Shown here: piece by piece, positions 18,159-27,211 of the stretch
How positions within the stretch are numbered: the stretch's first letter is position 1
How the letters are laid out: every line of letters starts with the position of its first letter
Source of the DNA: DATFVA01 sp963839165
Lineage (GTDB): Bacteria; Bacteroidota; Ignavibacteria; Ignavibacteriales; Ignavibacteriaceae
NCBI GenBank assembly: GCA_963839165.1
Contig: CAWIUG010000011.1
Coordinates: 261,505-325,504, forward strand
Direction: 5' to 3'
Length of the DNA: 64,000 bases
Translations under genes and position numbers: made by a program
The notes under the pieces: generated by a model
Told to the model about the DNA's origin: nothing
What the model saw: only the letters and a program-made list of their open reading frames with translations
The model's database searches: none

Positions 18159-18165
18159 TAAGATC

Positions 18166-21100
18166 ATGTTCAAACAATATTCTGAAAAAATAAGTTATCC
18201 GGATCTTGAAAAGAATATTCTTGAGTTCTGGGAGAAGAATAATATTTTTGAAAAGAGTATCTCTTCCAGAGATGAATCTAAATCCTTTACTTTTTACGAA
18301 GGACCTCCAACGGCAAATGGAAAACCCGGAATTCACCATGTGATGTCACGGGCCCTTAAAGACCTCGTCTGCCGCTATAAGACCCTCCAGGGGTACCGTG
18401 TAGAGAGAAAAGGGGGCTGGGATACTCATGGTCTCCCTGTTGAAATTGAAGTTGAAAAGAAACTCGGTATCAAGCATAAAAGTGAAGTTCTGGAATACGG
18501 TGTTGAAAAATATAACCAGGCCTGCAGGGAGTCTGTATTTACTTATCTCGATCTCTGGGAAAAAATGACAACCCGAATGGGTTACTGGGTAGATCTGGGA
18601 TCAGCATACATCACTTTGAAGAACGATTATATTGAGTCTGTCTGGTGGGCATTAAAAACCTTATTTGATAAAGGGCTTATATACAAGGATTATAAAATTG
18701 TTCCCCAGGATCCTAAATCGGAGACAGTCCTTTCTTCACATGAACTTGCATTAGGTTACCGGGAGACTAAAGATCCCTCAGTTTATGTACTTTTCAGGAT
18801 TAAGGATTCTGATGATTATTTCCTGGTATGGACCACTACACCATGGACCCTGATATCAAACGTGGCTCTTGCTGTAGGTCCTGATATTGACTACGTTAAG
18901 ATAAAGCACAATGATAAAAATATTATTCTCGCCAGAGAACGTTTAAGCGTAATCGAGGGGGAATATGAGATTCTTGATGAGTTTAAGGGGAGTACACTTG
19001 AGAAAACCGAGTATGAACAGCTTCTTCCTTATATAAAAGTTGAGACAAAAGCGTTCTTTGTGGTAACAGGAGATTTTGTCAGTACTGAAGATGGTTCCGG
19101 AATTGTACATATCGCCCCAGCCTTCGGTGCAGACGATTATGAAGTTTCCAAGAAATATAACCTCCCTATGGTACAGCCTGTTACCCGCGGCGGCTTATTT
19201 ACTGAGGAAGTAACTGATTTCAAAGGCGAGTTTGTGAAGGATGCAGATCCTGGCATCATTAAAAACCTGAGGGAAGAAGGTAAGCTTTACAGGAAAGAAA
19301 CTATAGTTCACTCTTATCCATTCAGCTGGCGTCACGAAAACGTTCCAGTAATTTATTATGCAAGGGAAAGCTGGTTTATCCGTACAACTTCAATAGCAGA
19401 CCGGATGGTTGAGCTTAATAAGACCATCAACTGGCAGCCTCCGGAAGTAGGTGCCGGAAGGTTTGGCAACTGGCTTGAAGAGAATAAGGACTGGGCTCTT
19501 TCACGCGACCGTTTTTGGGCGACACCTCTTCCAATTTGGGTTAGCGACGGTGATATGTTCGCTGTTGGCAGTATTGAAGAACTAAAGCAAGGATTTATAG
19601 AGGAAGAGGGTAAAAGGATCCCGGTTAGTGAAATAGAAAATATCGATCTTCATAAACCCTTCGTCGATAGAATTATATTCGAAAAGAACGGGAAGATTTA
19701 TAAAAGGACTCCTGAACTTATCGACGTTTGGTTTGATTCGGGTTCGATGCCGTTTGCCCAGTATCATTATCCCTTCGAGAATAAAGAACTATTTGAAAAG
19801 AAAAATTTCCCTGCAGACTTTATCTGCGAGGGTATTGATCAGACAAGGGGCTGGTTCTATACGCTGCATGCGATAGCAACAATGCTTTTTGACAACGTTG
19901 CGTATAAGAATGTAATTGTTAATGAACTTATCCTTGATAAGAGCGGGCTGAAAATGTCCAAATCAAAGGGTAATACTGTTGATCCTTTTATGCTTTTCGA
20001 TAAATATGGAGCAGATGCTACACGCTGGTACCTGGTGACAAATAGTCCCCCCTGGAGACCAACATTATTCGATGAAGATGGACTTGTAGAGGTTCAGCGG
20101 AAGTTCTTCGGAACACTTATGAACTCCTACGCATTCTTTGCTTTATACGCCAATATTGATAGATTTTCTTTTAAAGAAGAACTAATACCCTATGAAGAAA
20201 GACCCGAAATCGACAGGTGGATTATATCTGTACTTGGTTCACTTGTGGATGAATACAAATCCCTGATGGATGATTATGATGTAACCAAAGCAGCCAGGGC
20301 TGTATCAACGTTCACAATAGATCAGCTTTCTAATTGGTATGTAAGAAGATGCAGAAGGCGTTTCTGGAAGTCGGAAATGAACAAAAACAAACTGTCGGCT
20401 TACCAGACGCTGTATGAATGTCTGATAACGGTATCGAAACTGACTTCACCTTTTGCACCCTTCATATCAGAAGAGCTCTATACGAGTCTTAACTCGGTTA
20501 CAGGTAAAGAGAAGTTCGATTCGGTTCATCTATCTGAATTTCCGAAAACCTCATATAAGAACGCTGAACTTGAAGGAAAAATGGATATTGCCCAGAAGGT
20601 GGTATTTCTAACCCGGGCAATGAGAGGTAAGAACAATCTTAAAGTAAGACAACCGCTAAGGAAGATTATGGTTGTGGTCGATAATTCACAGCGGGCTGCT
20701 CTTGAAGAAATGAAAAATGTGATCCTTGAAGAGGTGAACATCAAGGAACTCATAATACTTAAGGATGATGCGGAGATCGTGAATAAATCGGCCAAACCAA
20801 ACTTCAAATCAATCGGACCTAAGTTTGGCAAGAATGTAAATAAAGCGGCAGGAAAGATTAAAGAATTAGGAAAAGAAGAAATAGCAAAATTAGAAAGAGG
20901 TGATGAAGTTAAGATTGATATTGGAGGAGAAGAGTTATACATAAAACCTGAAGACGTTGAAATTATCAGTACCGAAATAGAAGGCTGGCTTGTAGAAAAT
21001 GAAGAAGGTGTTACGGTTGCTCTGGATACAGAACTGGATGACAGTCTTCTATCAGAAGGACTTGCACGAGAATTTGTGAACAGGGTTCAGAATATGAGAA

Positions 21101-21312
21101 AAGATTCAGGCTTCGAAGTTACTGATAAAATTAAAATTGAATTTGACGGCAGCGGCAAACTTGTGGATGCAGTTAATGCTTTTAAAGATTATGTTTCGAA
21201 TGAAACACTTGCTGAAGAATTAAACAGAAAGGATTCTGCCAACGGTGAAGCCGGGCAGAATTGGGAGATCGGAGAGCATTCATGCTCGATCCGGATCACA
21301 AAGGTAAATTAA
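18166..21312 (+). CDS. ileS: Isoleucyl-tRNA synthetase, type 2
   Basis: This class I aminoacyl-tRNA synthetase of 1048 residues charges tRNA-Ile. The ATP motif reads GPPTANGKPGIHH (HIGH equivalent at about 55-58). The editing domain contains VWTTTPWTLISN and DGSGIVHIAPAFG(A)DD, and the KMSKS loop is LKMSKSKGN near residue 596. The GIHH variant and the C-terminal DUF5915-like region mark it as the eukaryote-like IleRS type 2 found across Bacteroidota, a type known to be poorly inhibited by mupirocin. It starts 7 bases after the previous stop. Confidence 0.96.
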   Translation: MFKQYSEKISYPDLEKNILEFWEKNNIFEKSISSRDESKSFTFYEGPPTANGKPGIHHVMSRALKDLVCRYKTLQGYRVERKGGWDTHGLPVEIEVEKKLGIKHKSEVLEYGVEKYNQACRESVFTYLDLWEKMTTRMGYWVDLGSAYITLKNDYIESVWWALKTLFDKGLIYKDYKIVPQDPKSETVLSSHELALGYRETKDPSVYVLFRIKDSDDYFLVWTTTPWTLISNVALAVGPDIDYVKIKHNDKNIILARERLSVIEGEYEILDEFKGSTLEKTEYEQLLPYIKVETKAFFVVTGDFVSTEDGSGIVHIAPAFGADDYEVSKKYNLPMVQPVTRGGLFTEEVTDFKGEFVKDADPGIIKNLREEGKLYRKETIVHSYPFSWRHENVPVIYYARESWFIRTTSIADRMVELNKTINWQPPEVGAGRFGNWLEENKDWALSRDRFWATPLPIWVSDGDMFAVGSIEELKQGFIEEEGKRIPVSEIENIDLHKPFVDRIIFEKNGKIYKRTPELIDVWFDSGSMPFAQYHYPFENKELFEKKNFPADFICEGIDQTRGWFYTLHAIATMLFDNVAYKNVIVNELILDKSGLKMSKSKGNTVDPFMLFDKYGADATRWYLVTNSPPWRPTLFDEDGLVEVQRKFFGTLMNSYAFFALYANIDRFSFKEELIPYEERPEIDRWIISVLGSLVDEYKSLMDDYDVTKAARAVSTFTIDQLSNWYVRRCRRRFWKSEMNKNKLSAYQTLYECLITVSKLTSPFAPFISEELYTSLNSVTGKEKFDSVHLSEFPKTSYKNAELEGKMDIAQKVVFLTRAMRGKNNLKVRQPLRKIMVVVDNSQRAALEEMKNVILEEVNIKELIILKDDAEIVNKSAKPNFKSIGPKFGKNVNKAAGKIKELGKEEIAKLERGDEVKIDIGGEELYIKPEDVEIISTEIEGWLVENEEGVTVALDTELDDSLLSEGLAREFVNRVQNMRKDSGFEVTDKIKIEFDGSGKLVDAVNAFKDYVSNETLAEELNRKDSANGEAGQNWEIGEHSCSIRITKVN

Positions 21313-21326
21313 ATAAGGAGTGTGTT

Positions 21327-22094
21327 ATGGCTAAGAAAACCGCTACGAAAAAGTCGTCTTCAAAGAAGACTGCTCAAGCCAGCAAAGGCAAATCTTCACA
21401 GGCAAAAAAGAAAACCACAGGTAAAACTGCAACCGCTGTAAAATCTACTTCAAAAAAGACTGCTTCAAAGAAAGCGCCTTCGAAGAAAACCGCTATTAAG
21501 CAGAAAAGTGTAATAAAAGCTAAGGAAATAACAAAACCAAAAACTATAGTAAATCCAAAGGAAAAGAAGAGCACTATGCCGAGAAAGAAGAAAGAGACAA
21601 AGAAAGAGCTGACGAAACAACAGCAGCCCGCCATTTCGCAGGCTGACAAACAAGCCGAAGAACGTGCTAAAGCAATGCAGAAAATTAAGGGTTATAGTAA
21701 GAAAGATCTCGAACATTTTAAGAAAATCATTCTTGATAAGCGTGATGAGATAATTGAGCAGCTTCAGAATCTTAAGGAACAGATGCTCGATCCTACTACA
21801 GGCGAGTATATAAATGAAAATTCTCCATACTCACTTCATATGGCTGAACAGGGAACTGATGCAATGGAGCGGGAAAAAACATTCCTGTACGCACAAAGAG
21901 AAAATAAGTTTCTTGGTTACTTAGAAGATGCGTTAAAGAGAATTGAAGCAGGAACTTATGGCATATGTATAGAGTGTATAGAAGAACCACAACATTTGTG
22001 CGAGACCTGTCCGCTTATACCGAAAGCCCGGCTTGAAGCCGTTCCGCACAGCCAGCTGTGTGTGCCTATTAAACAGAGACAAGAAAAGAGATAG
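21327..22094 (+). CDS. DksA/TraR-like protein with lysine-rich histone-like tail
   Basis: The start at 21,327 has AAGGAG six bases upstream. Residues 1 to about 105 are a very basic, low-complexity K/S/T/A tail resembling histone H1 or bacterial AlgP-like tails. Residues about 120-255 are a TraR/DksA domain: coiled coil (YSKKDLEHFKKIILDKRDEI), then a zinc-finger region with YGICIECIEEPQHLCETC and IPKARLEAVPHSQLC. The usual second CxxC after LEAVP is reduced to one Cys, while an inserted CETC follows the first CxxC by seven residues. It probably binds RNA polymerase or DNA; the combination is inferred from sequence. Confidence 0.8.
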   Translation: MAKKTATKKSSSKKTAQASKGKSSQAKKKTTGKTATAVKSTSKKTASKKAPSKKTAIKQKSVIKAKEITKPKTIVNPKEKKSTMPRKKKETKKELTKQQQPAISQADKQAEERAKAMQKIKGYSKKDLEHFKKIILDKRDEIIEQLQNLKEQMLDPTTGEYINENSPYSLHMAEQGTDAMEREKTFLYAQRENKFLGYLEDALKRIEAGTYGICIECIEEPQHLCETCPLIPKARLEAVPHSQLCVPIKQRQEKR

Positions 22095-22130
22095 ATTTAG
22101 CAGCCTATCTTAAACAGACAAGGTGTTAAA

Positions 22131-22712
22131 GTGAGATTATTATTTGTTTCAGCTTTTATAGTGATTGTTGACCAGGTAACGAAGTTATTAGTTAAAGGAC
22201 TTCCGGCGTTAAATCTGATGGGGCTGCAGCCCGGGCAAAAAATGCCTGTGCTGGGAAATATACTTGGCATTACGCTGGTTGAAAATCCCGGCATCGCGTT
22301 CGGGATAAACTTCGGTTCGGAATTCAAACTCATAATTTCCATCTTCACTCTTATTGCAAGCATCGGCCTGTTTATATTCTTGTTCAGAATCAGGAATAAA
22401 AGCTTTGGATTAAGGCTCTCTATCGCCTTCATCCTCGGTGGAGCTATTGGAAATCTGATAGACCGCCTTTTTTATGGGCTTATTTACGGTTATGCTCCGC
22501 TGTTTCATGGAAAAGTAGTTGATTTTTTTAATATCCAGTTATTTAATATTTATCTTTTCAACAACACACTAGGCAATTACATTTTTAATATCGCTGATCT
22601 TTCTGTTACAGTTGGAATGGTTTGTTTACTCTTTGCTATAAAAAAACAGCATAAAGAACAGGAAGCCGGCAGTACAGCTATTGAAAACTTTTTGATTAAA
22701 GGCAAGGAGTAG
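22131..22712 (+). CDS. lspA: Lipoprotein signal peptidase, copy 1
   Basis: Signal peptidase II (aspartic, A8) removes signal peptides from prolipoproteins in the inner membrane. The 193-residue protein has four membrane segments. Motifs: IVDQVTKLLVKG, VENPGIAFG, GGAIGNLIDR, and the two catalytic aspartates in KVVDFFNI and FNIADLSVTVG. It starts with GTG and has an AAGG upstream. It is followed after one base by a second lspA copy. Confidence 0.93.
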   Translation: MRLLFVSAFIVIVDQVTKLLVKGLPALNLMGLQPGQKMPVLGNILGITLVENPGIAFGINFGSEFKLIISIFTLIASIGLFIFLFRIRNKSFGLRLSIAFILGGAIGNLIDRLFYGLIYGYAPLFHGKVVDFFNIQLFNIYLFNNTLGNYIFNIADLSVTVGMVCLLFAIKKQHKEQEAGSTAIENFLIKGKE

Positions 22713-22713
22713 C

Positions 22714-23424
22714 TTGAGAGTTTTATTTTTCTCATTTTTCATTGTAATTATTGACCAGGTTACCAAACTTTTTGTAAAAGGGTTTTCAATTCCATTCCTG
22801 CATTTCAGGTATTCGGGAATGTACGAAGGCGAAAAGATCCCTGTTATTGGTGATTTTTTCAGGATAACCTTTATTGAAAATCCCGGTATGGCCTTTGGAT
22901 TCGATCCAGGATTAAATTTCAAGTTGTGGATATCGATATTCTCTCTGGCAGCTAGTGTGGGCCTGATTATTTACATCTACTACGTACGCAACCAGAGACT
23001 GAGTCTGCGTATGGCTCTAGCCTTTATATTAGGCGGTGCTATAGGAAACCTCATTGACAGGATGTTTTACGGGATATTTTATGGCTATGCTCCTGTTTTT
23101 TATGGCAGAGTTGTAGATTTTTTTGATGTAGATTTTTTTGATTTTTCGATATTCGGAAGAAGTTATGACAGGTGGCCGATTTTTAATGTTGCAGACGCAG
23201 CAGTTACGATCGGTGTCCTTATTTTGATTATTTTTTATAAGAAAAATGTTGAGGAAAGCATATCACCCGAACCCGTTTTAACAGACCCGGATGAAGTATC
23301 ATCTGGTTCAGGTGATGATGAAATCAACAGGGATGAAACACAAAACGACCCAACTGAGAAGTCATCCGGAGAAAATAGAACAGAAGATGGCGAAACTGAT
23401 CAGGGAAAAGAAATACCGATTTGA
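22714..23424 (+). CDS. lspA: Lipoprotein signal peptidase, copy 2 with acidic tail
   Basis: This is a second complete signal peptidase II, clearly paralogous to the copy just upstream (IIDQVTKLFVKGF, IENPGMAFG, GGAIGNLIDRMFYG, VVDFFDVDFF, FNVADAAVTIG). Both catalytic aspartates are present. It differs by a tail of about 50 acidic, Ser/Glu/Asp-rich residues after the last membrane segment. It starts at TTG with AAGGAG six bases before. The 3' end overlaps the rluD-type gene by 38 bases. Confidence 0.9.
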   Translation: MRVLFFSFFIVIIDQVTKLFVKGFSIPFLHFRYSGMYEGEKIPVIGDFFRITFIENPGMAFGFDPGLNFKLWISIFSLAASVGLIIYIYYVRNQRLSLRMALAFILGGAIGNLIDRMFYGIFYGYAPVFYGRVVDFFDVDFFDFSIFGRSYDRWPIFNVADAAVTIGVLILIIFYKKNVEESISPEPVLTDPDEVSSGSGDDEINRDETQNDPTEKSSGENRTEDGETDQGKEIPI

Positions 23425-24373
23425 CGTCCCGCCGGGAAAAAAGAAAGAACGCCTCGATCTTTATCTCTCAAACGCAATCGAAAATGCTACCCGTTCCAAA
23501 GTTCAGAAATTGATTGAAGCAGGATTTGTTAAAGTAAACGGCAGAGTGGTCAAATCCAGCTACCTTGTGCAACCGGAAGATATTATTGAAGCATCCCATC
23601 CTATTACGCCTCGTCCAGAAAAAGCCGAGCCAGAAGAAATACCCCTGGATATAGTTTTTGAGGATGAATACCTGTTAATTGTAAATAAGCCGGCCGGAAT
23701 GGTAGCTCATCCGGCATATTCAAATTATACAGGTACGCTCGTTAATGCTCTTCTCCATCATTCGTCAAAACTGAGCAATGTGAATGAACCAGGAAGGCCC
23801 GGGATCGTCCATCGTATCGATAAAAATACCAGCGGCTTGCTGGTTGTTGCCAAAGACGACTGGACGCATGCACAGCTAGCAAAACAATTCTCTAAGCACA
23901 TTATAGAACGTGAATACCAGGCTATCGTCTGGGGACTCTTTAAACAGAAAAAGGAAGAGATAAATTATAATATTACCCGCAGTAAATCTGACAGGAAAAA
24001 ATTTGCTGTTTCTGATACCGAAGGAAAAAGCGCGCTTACCTATTATGAAGTAATTGAGGAGTTTGAATTCACCTCTCTTCTTAAACTGAATTTAAAAACG
24101 GGCAGAACACACCAGATAAGAGTACATCTTGCTGCGGTTAACCACCCGGTCTTCGGTGATGAAACATATGGCGGAACTAAAATTGTATATGGTTCATCTC
24201 TTCCTAAAATTAAAAACAGGGTTGAAAACCTGCTGAAGCTTATACCCCGGCAGGCACTTCATGCAAAAACCCTTGGCTTTGAACATCCTCACACAAAAGA
24301 ATATGTACGTTTCGATTCTGAGCTCCCTGAAGATATGACAACCCTCCTGGAAAAATTGAAATTGAACCCCTAA
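23387..24373 (+). CDS. RluD-family 23S rRNA pseudouridine synthase
   Basis: The 328-residue protein has an N-terminal S4 RNA-binding domain (RLDLYLSNAIENATRSKVQKLIEAGFVKVNG, in parts) and an RluA/RluD catalytic domain. The active-site Asp is in GIVHRIDKNTSGLLVVAK (near residue 145), and the typical GRTHQIRVHLA is present. It isomerises uridines in 23S rRNA. The start at 23,387 (MAKLIREKK) is chosen to give the usual N-terminus. The frame stays open upstream into lspA, so the overlap is at least 38 bases. Confidence 0.9.
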   Translation: MAKLIREKKYRFDVPPGKKKERLDLYLSNAIENATRSKVQKLIEAGFVKVNGRVVKSSYLVQPEDIIEASHPITPRPEKAEPEEIPLDIVFEDEYLLIVNKPAGMVAHPAYSNYTGTLVNALLHHSSKLSNVNEPGRPGIVHRIDKNTSGLLVVAKDDWTHAQLAKQFSKHIIEREYQAIVWGLFKQKKEEINYNITRSKSDRKKFAVSDTEGKSALTYYEVIEEFEFTSLLKLNLKTGRTHQIRVHLAAVNHPVFGDETYGGTKIVYGSSLPKIKNRVENLLKLIPRQALHAKTLGFEHPHTKEYVRFDSELPEDMTTLLEKLKLNP

Positions 24374-24434
24374 TGCCTTAAACTTCAGTATCAGCTTTTA
24401 AAGTCCTTGCAAAATATTTACAGAGGAGCGAACT

Positions 24435-24520
24435 ATGCCTACCGGGATACCAAAGACATTAGTAATTGGTGTTGTCACCACAGTTATTATCCTTATAATC
24501 ATATATATCTTTACGCAGCT
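24435..24520 (+). CDS. Small membrane peptide gene, cut at the composition junction
   Basis: A good ribosome site (GAGGAG) precedes an ATG whose product begins MPTGIPKTLVIGVVTTVIIL and is one membrane segment in AT-rich codons. Around 24,520 the frame runs without a stop into extremely GC-rich sequence, ending at 24,761. The first 28 or so codons belong to the AT-rich genome; the rest looks like another gene. The natural 3' end of this gene is therefore missing. Its function is unknown. Confidence 0.5.
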
Positions 24521-24545
24521 TCCAACGGGTGGTGTCGTCTTCGCG
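24510..24545. other. Abrupt AT-rich to GC-rich junction
   Basis: Sequence immediately to the left (TATATATCTTTACGCAG) belongs to the AT-rich style that runs from base 1. To the right every gene uses G or C at nearly all third positions. No repeat, tRNA, integrase or insertion sequence marks the border. This looks like an assembly join between two organisms. Confidence 0.8.
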
Positions 24546-24761
24546 GCCCTCGCCGCCCACGGCGTCGCGACGGTGTGCGCCTCGCCCGGAGCCCGCTCGG
24601 CAGCGCTCGAGCCCGGTGTCCACTTCCTCGACGCGGCACGTCTCGCAGGACCGGTGGAACCGGCGGCCCTCCAAACGCTGGCCTCCCGTGCCCACGGCTG
24701 GTACCAAGGCCACAGGGCGGCTCGCCAGTCGGACCTCCTCGCCGGCCGGCTCGGGAGCTGA
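24530..24761 (+). pseudogene. 3' remnant of a GC-rich gene, probably glycosyltransferase
   Basis: In frame with the small peptide above, the last 75 or so codons read LAAHGVATVCASPGARSAAL... and end RQSDLLAGRLGS. The pattern (small residues, HGV-x-V-x-ASPGARSAALEPG) resembles the C-terminal nucleotide-sugar-binding half of a GT4 glycosyltransferase, which fits the glycosyltransferase genes that follow. The 5' part is absent because of the junction. Confidence 0.4.
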
Positions 24762-24766
24762 GCGGG

Positions 24767-25774
24767 ATGCGGATCCTCGTCTACTCGCCGGCCTTCTTCC
24801 CCTCCGTCGGTGGGCTCGAGGCGGTGGTCGAGCTGGTCGCCGAGTCGCTCCACCGGGCCGGACACGAGGTCGCGTGGTGGCACCGTACTGGCGGCAGGCC
24901 CCGAGCCCTTTCCGTTTCCGGTCGTCCGGCGACCGGGCTGCGGCCGGCTGCTGGCCAGGTGCGGGGGTGCGAGGTCTTCTTCCAGGCGAACGTCAGCCTC
25001 AAGGGGCTCTGGCCGCCCTGGCCGTGCGCCGGCCCTGGGTCGTCTCGCACCACAGCTGGTACCGGCAGCCGGACGGCTCGCTCTCCTGGCGCGACCGCCT
25101 CAAGCGCCGTCTGTTGCGCCACGCCGCGGCCTCGATCGCGGTGAGCCGGGCGATGGCCGAGGACCTGCGAGACTCCGTCGACGGTGGTCGAGAACCCCTA
25201 CCGGGACGAGCTGTTCCGGCGTCTCCCCGGGATCCCGCGCGACCGCGACCTTGCGTTCGTCGGCCGCCTGGTCTCGGACAAGGGGTGCGACTTGCTGCTC
25301 GGGCGCTCGCCCTGCTCCGCGCGGGGCATCGCGCCGCGCCTGACCGTGGTGGGCAGCGGCCCCGAGGAGGAGCGGCTCCGGCGGCTGGCCGCGGGCCTCG
25401 GCCTCGCCCGCGGGTCGAGCTGGCCGGAAGGTCACCGGCGAGGCACTCGTCCGACTCCTCAACCGCCACCGTTTGCTGGTGGTGCCGTCGCGCTACAATG
25501 AGCCCTTCGGGGTCGTCGCCCTAGAGGGGCTGGCGTGCGGATGTGCCGTCGTCGGCTCGGCGGGGGGGGGCTTGGCGGAGGCCGTCGGTCCCGGGGGCTG
25601 GACCTTCCCCAACGGCGACGCGGTGGCGCTGGCGGACCTGCTGGAGACGGCTCTCGGAGCCGGTGCGGAGACGCCGGACCGGCTCCTGGTCGAACGCACC
25701 TCGCCCGCCACACGCGCGCCGCGGTCGCCGCCCGGTACCTGGAAGTCCTCGAGCACGTGACCGCGACCGCCTGA
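24767..25774 (+). pseudogene. GT4 glycosyltransferase broken by many single-base frameshifts
   Basis: A GT4-type enzyme can be reconstructed by changing frame repeatedly. It starts MRILVYSPAFFPSVGGLEAV (24,767). Later pieces are GPEPFPFPVVRRPGCGRLLA, CEVFFQANVSLKGLW, WVVSHHSWYRQPDGSLSWRD, VVENPYRDELFRRLPGIP, LAFVGRLVSDKGCDLLLG, LTVVGSGPEEERLRRLAAG, LLVVPSRYNEPFGVVALEGL and RAAVAARYLEVLEHVTATA, ending at 25,774. At least nine shifts are needed, most explained by one missing base. The order and spacing match an intact family member, so sequence error is likelier than decay. It would transfer a sugar in exopolysaccharide synthesis. Confidence 0.75.
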
Positions 25775-25779
25775 CGTTC

Positions 25780-27211
25780 ATGGATACTCGGATCTTTGCC
25801 CTCGCCCTGCTCGCCGCGGGCGGCGTTCTGGCCGCCCTCAAGTGGCGCCGGGCGGTGCAGCTTCGTCCTCGTTCTCCTGGTGCTCGAGGGCGCCCTGCGC
25901 AAGTGGGTGATGCCGGGCGCCCAGGAGGTGATCTACTTCGCCAAGGACGGCGTGCTGCTGGCGGTCTACGCGGGCTTCCTGAACGACCGGGTCGCTCGGC
26001 ACCTGCGGGTGGTGACTCCGCCGCTGCTCAACATGACGCTGGCGCTCGGGGCCCTGATCGGCCTGCTCCAGGTGTTCAACCCGGACCTGCCGAACCTCTG
26101 GGTGGGTCTGTTCGGCTGGAAGGCCTACTTCCTCTACGTTCCCATGATCTGGGTGGTGCCGGCGGCCTTCGAGACGCGCGAGGAGCTCTGGCGCTTCCTC
26201 TACCTCTACTGCCTGCTGGCCATCCCCTTGGGGCTCCTGGCATTGCTCCAGTTCGTGAGCCCCGCGTCGAGCGCGATCAACACCTACGCTCGGTCCGGCG
26301 GGGCCCCGGCCCTGAGCTTCGGCAGCAGCGCCTATGTGCGCGTGACCTCCACGTTTTCCTTCATCACCGGCTTCACCTCCTACCTGTTCGCCAAGGTCCT
26401 GCTCCTGCTCGGCCTGCTCACCACCATCCGGTGGAAGCTCAAGGGCTACATCTTGCTCTACGCCGCCTTCGGCCTGACCTTGGTCGGCATGCTGGCCACC
26501 GGCTCGCGTGGCCCGGTCTACATGCTTTTGATCGCCACGCCGCTCTACTGGTGGCTGGCGGTCGCCCGAGATCGAGGAAGCTCCGCCATGCTGGTGCGGA
26601 TCGTGCTCATCGTCGCGCTGCTGGGAATCGTCGTCGGCTCGACCGCCTCGCAGGTGGTCGAGGCGTTCTACGGCCGTGCCAGCACCACCACCGACGCGGC
26701 CGGCAGGTTCCTCTCCCCGCTGATCCAGCCCTATCGGGCCTTCGAGGACGCCGGCTTCGTCGGTATCGGGATCGGCGCCACGCACCAAGCGGCGACGGCC
26801 CTCGTCGACGATGTCGCGCCCAAGAGCTGGCTCCAGGGACAGAGCTTCGAAGACGAGGGCGGCCGGGTGATGGTGGAGCTCGGCTTGCTCGGCTTCGTCT
26901 TGATCTATTTCGTGCGCGTCTACCTGATCGCCTACGCCCTGCAGCAGGCGCGCAATCTGAGCGACCGGTTCTGCCGGGCGATCGCGGTCTCCTGCCTCCT
27001 CTTCTTCTTGCTCGCCCTGCCGGGCGGCATCGTGTTCAACGTCACGGCCGGCGTGTTCTACTGGTTCTTCGCCGGCCTTTTGTTCCTGGCGATCCGCCTC
27101 GAGCGGGAGACGGTTCGGAGCCGGAGGCCGGTGCTCGAACCGGCGGCTCGCCGCGGCCTTCCGGCGCGGCATGTCCCGGTCCCGCGCCCCGGCCCGCCGC
27201 TGCGATCGTGA
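25780..27211 (+). pseudogene. O-antigen ligase/polymerase-like membrane protein, one frameshift
   Basis: The start MDTRIFALALLAAGGVLAAL (25,780) and the rest FVLVLLVLEGALRKWVMPGAQ... are in different frames; one base is lost near 25,855-25,865. The combined product of about 475 residues has ten or more membrane segments and the O-antigen ligase-like features LEGALRKW near the N-terminus, LLATGSRGPVYMLL in the central loop region and a late periplasmic loop with GIGATHQAAT. Enzymes of this kind polymerise or ligate polysaccharide repeat units at the periplasmic face. Its stop overlaps the next start in GTGA. Confidence 0.75.

Noticed and set aside
21261..21326. Earlier start for the DksA-like gene
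   Set aside because: The AAGGAG before ATG 21,327 and the end of ileS at 21,312 support the later start.
24510..24545. Genomic island insertion in place of an assembly join
   Set aside because: No integrase, tRNA, direct repeat or transposase is at the border, and the GC-rich side contains housekeeping genes (groES-groEL, ribBA), which is unlike an island. Not fully excluded.
25838..27172. A 444-codon minus-strand frame
   Set aside because: It is opposite the O-antigen ligase-like gene; its composition is typical of a GC-rich shadow.
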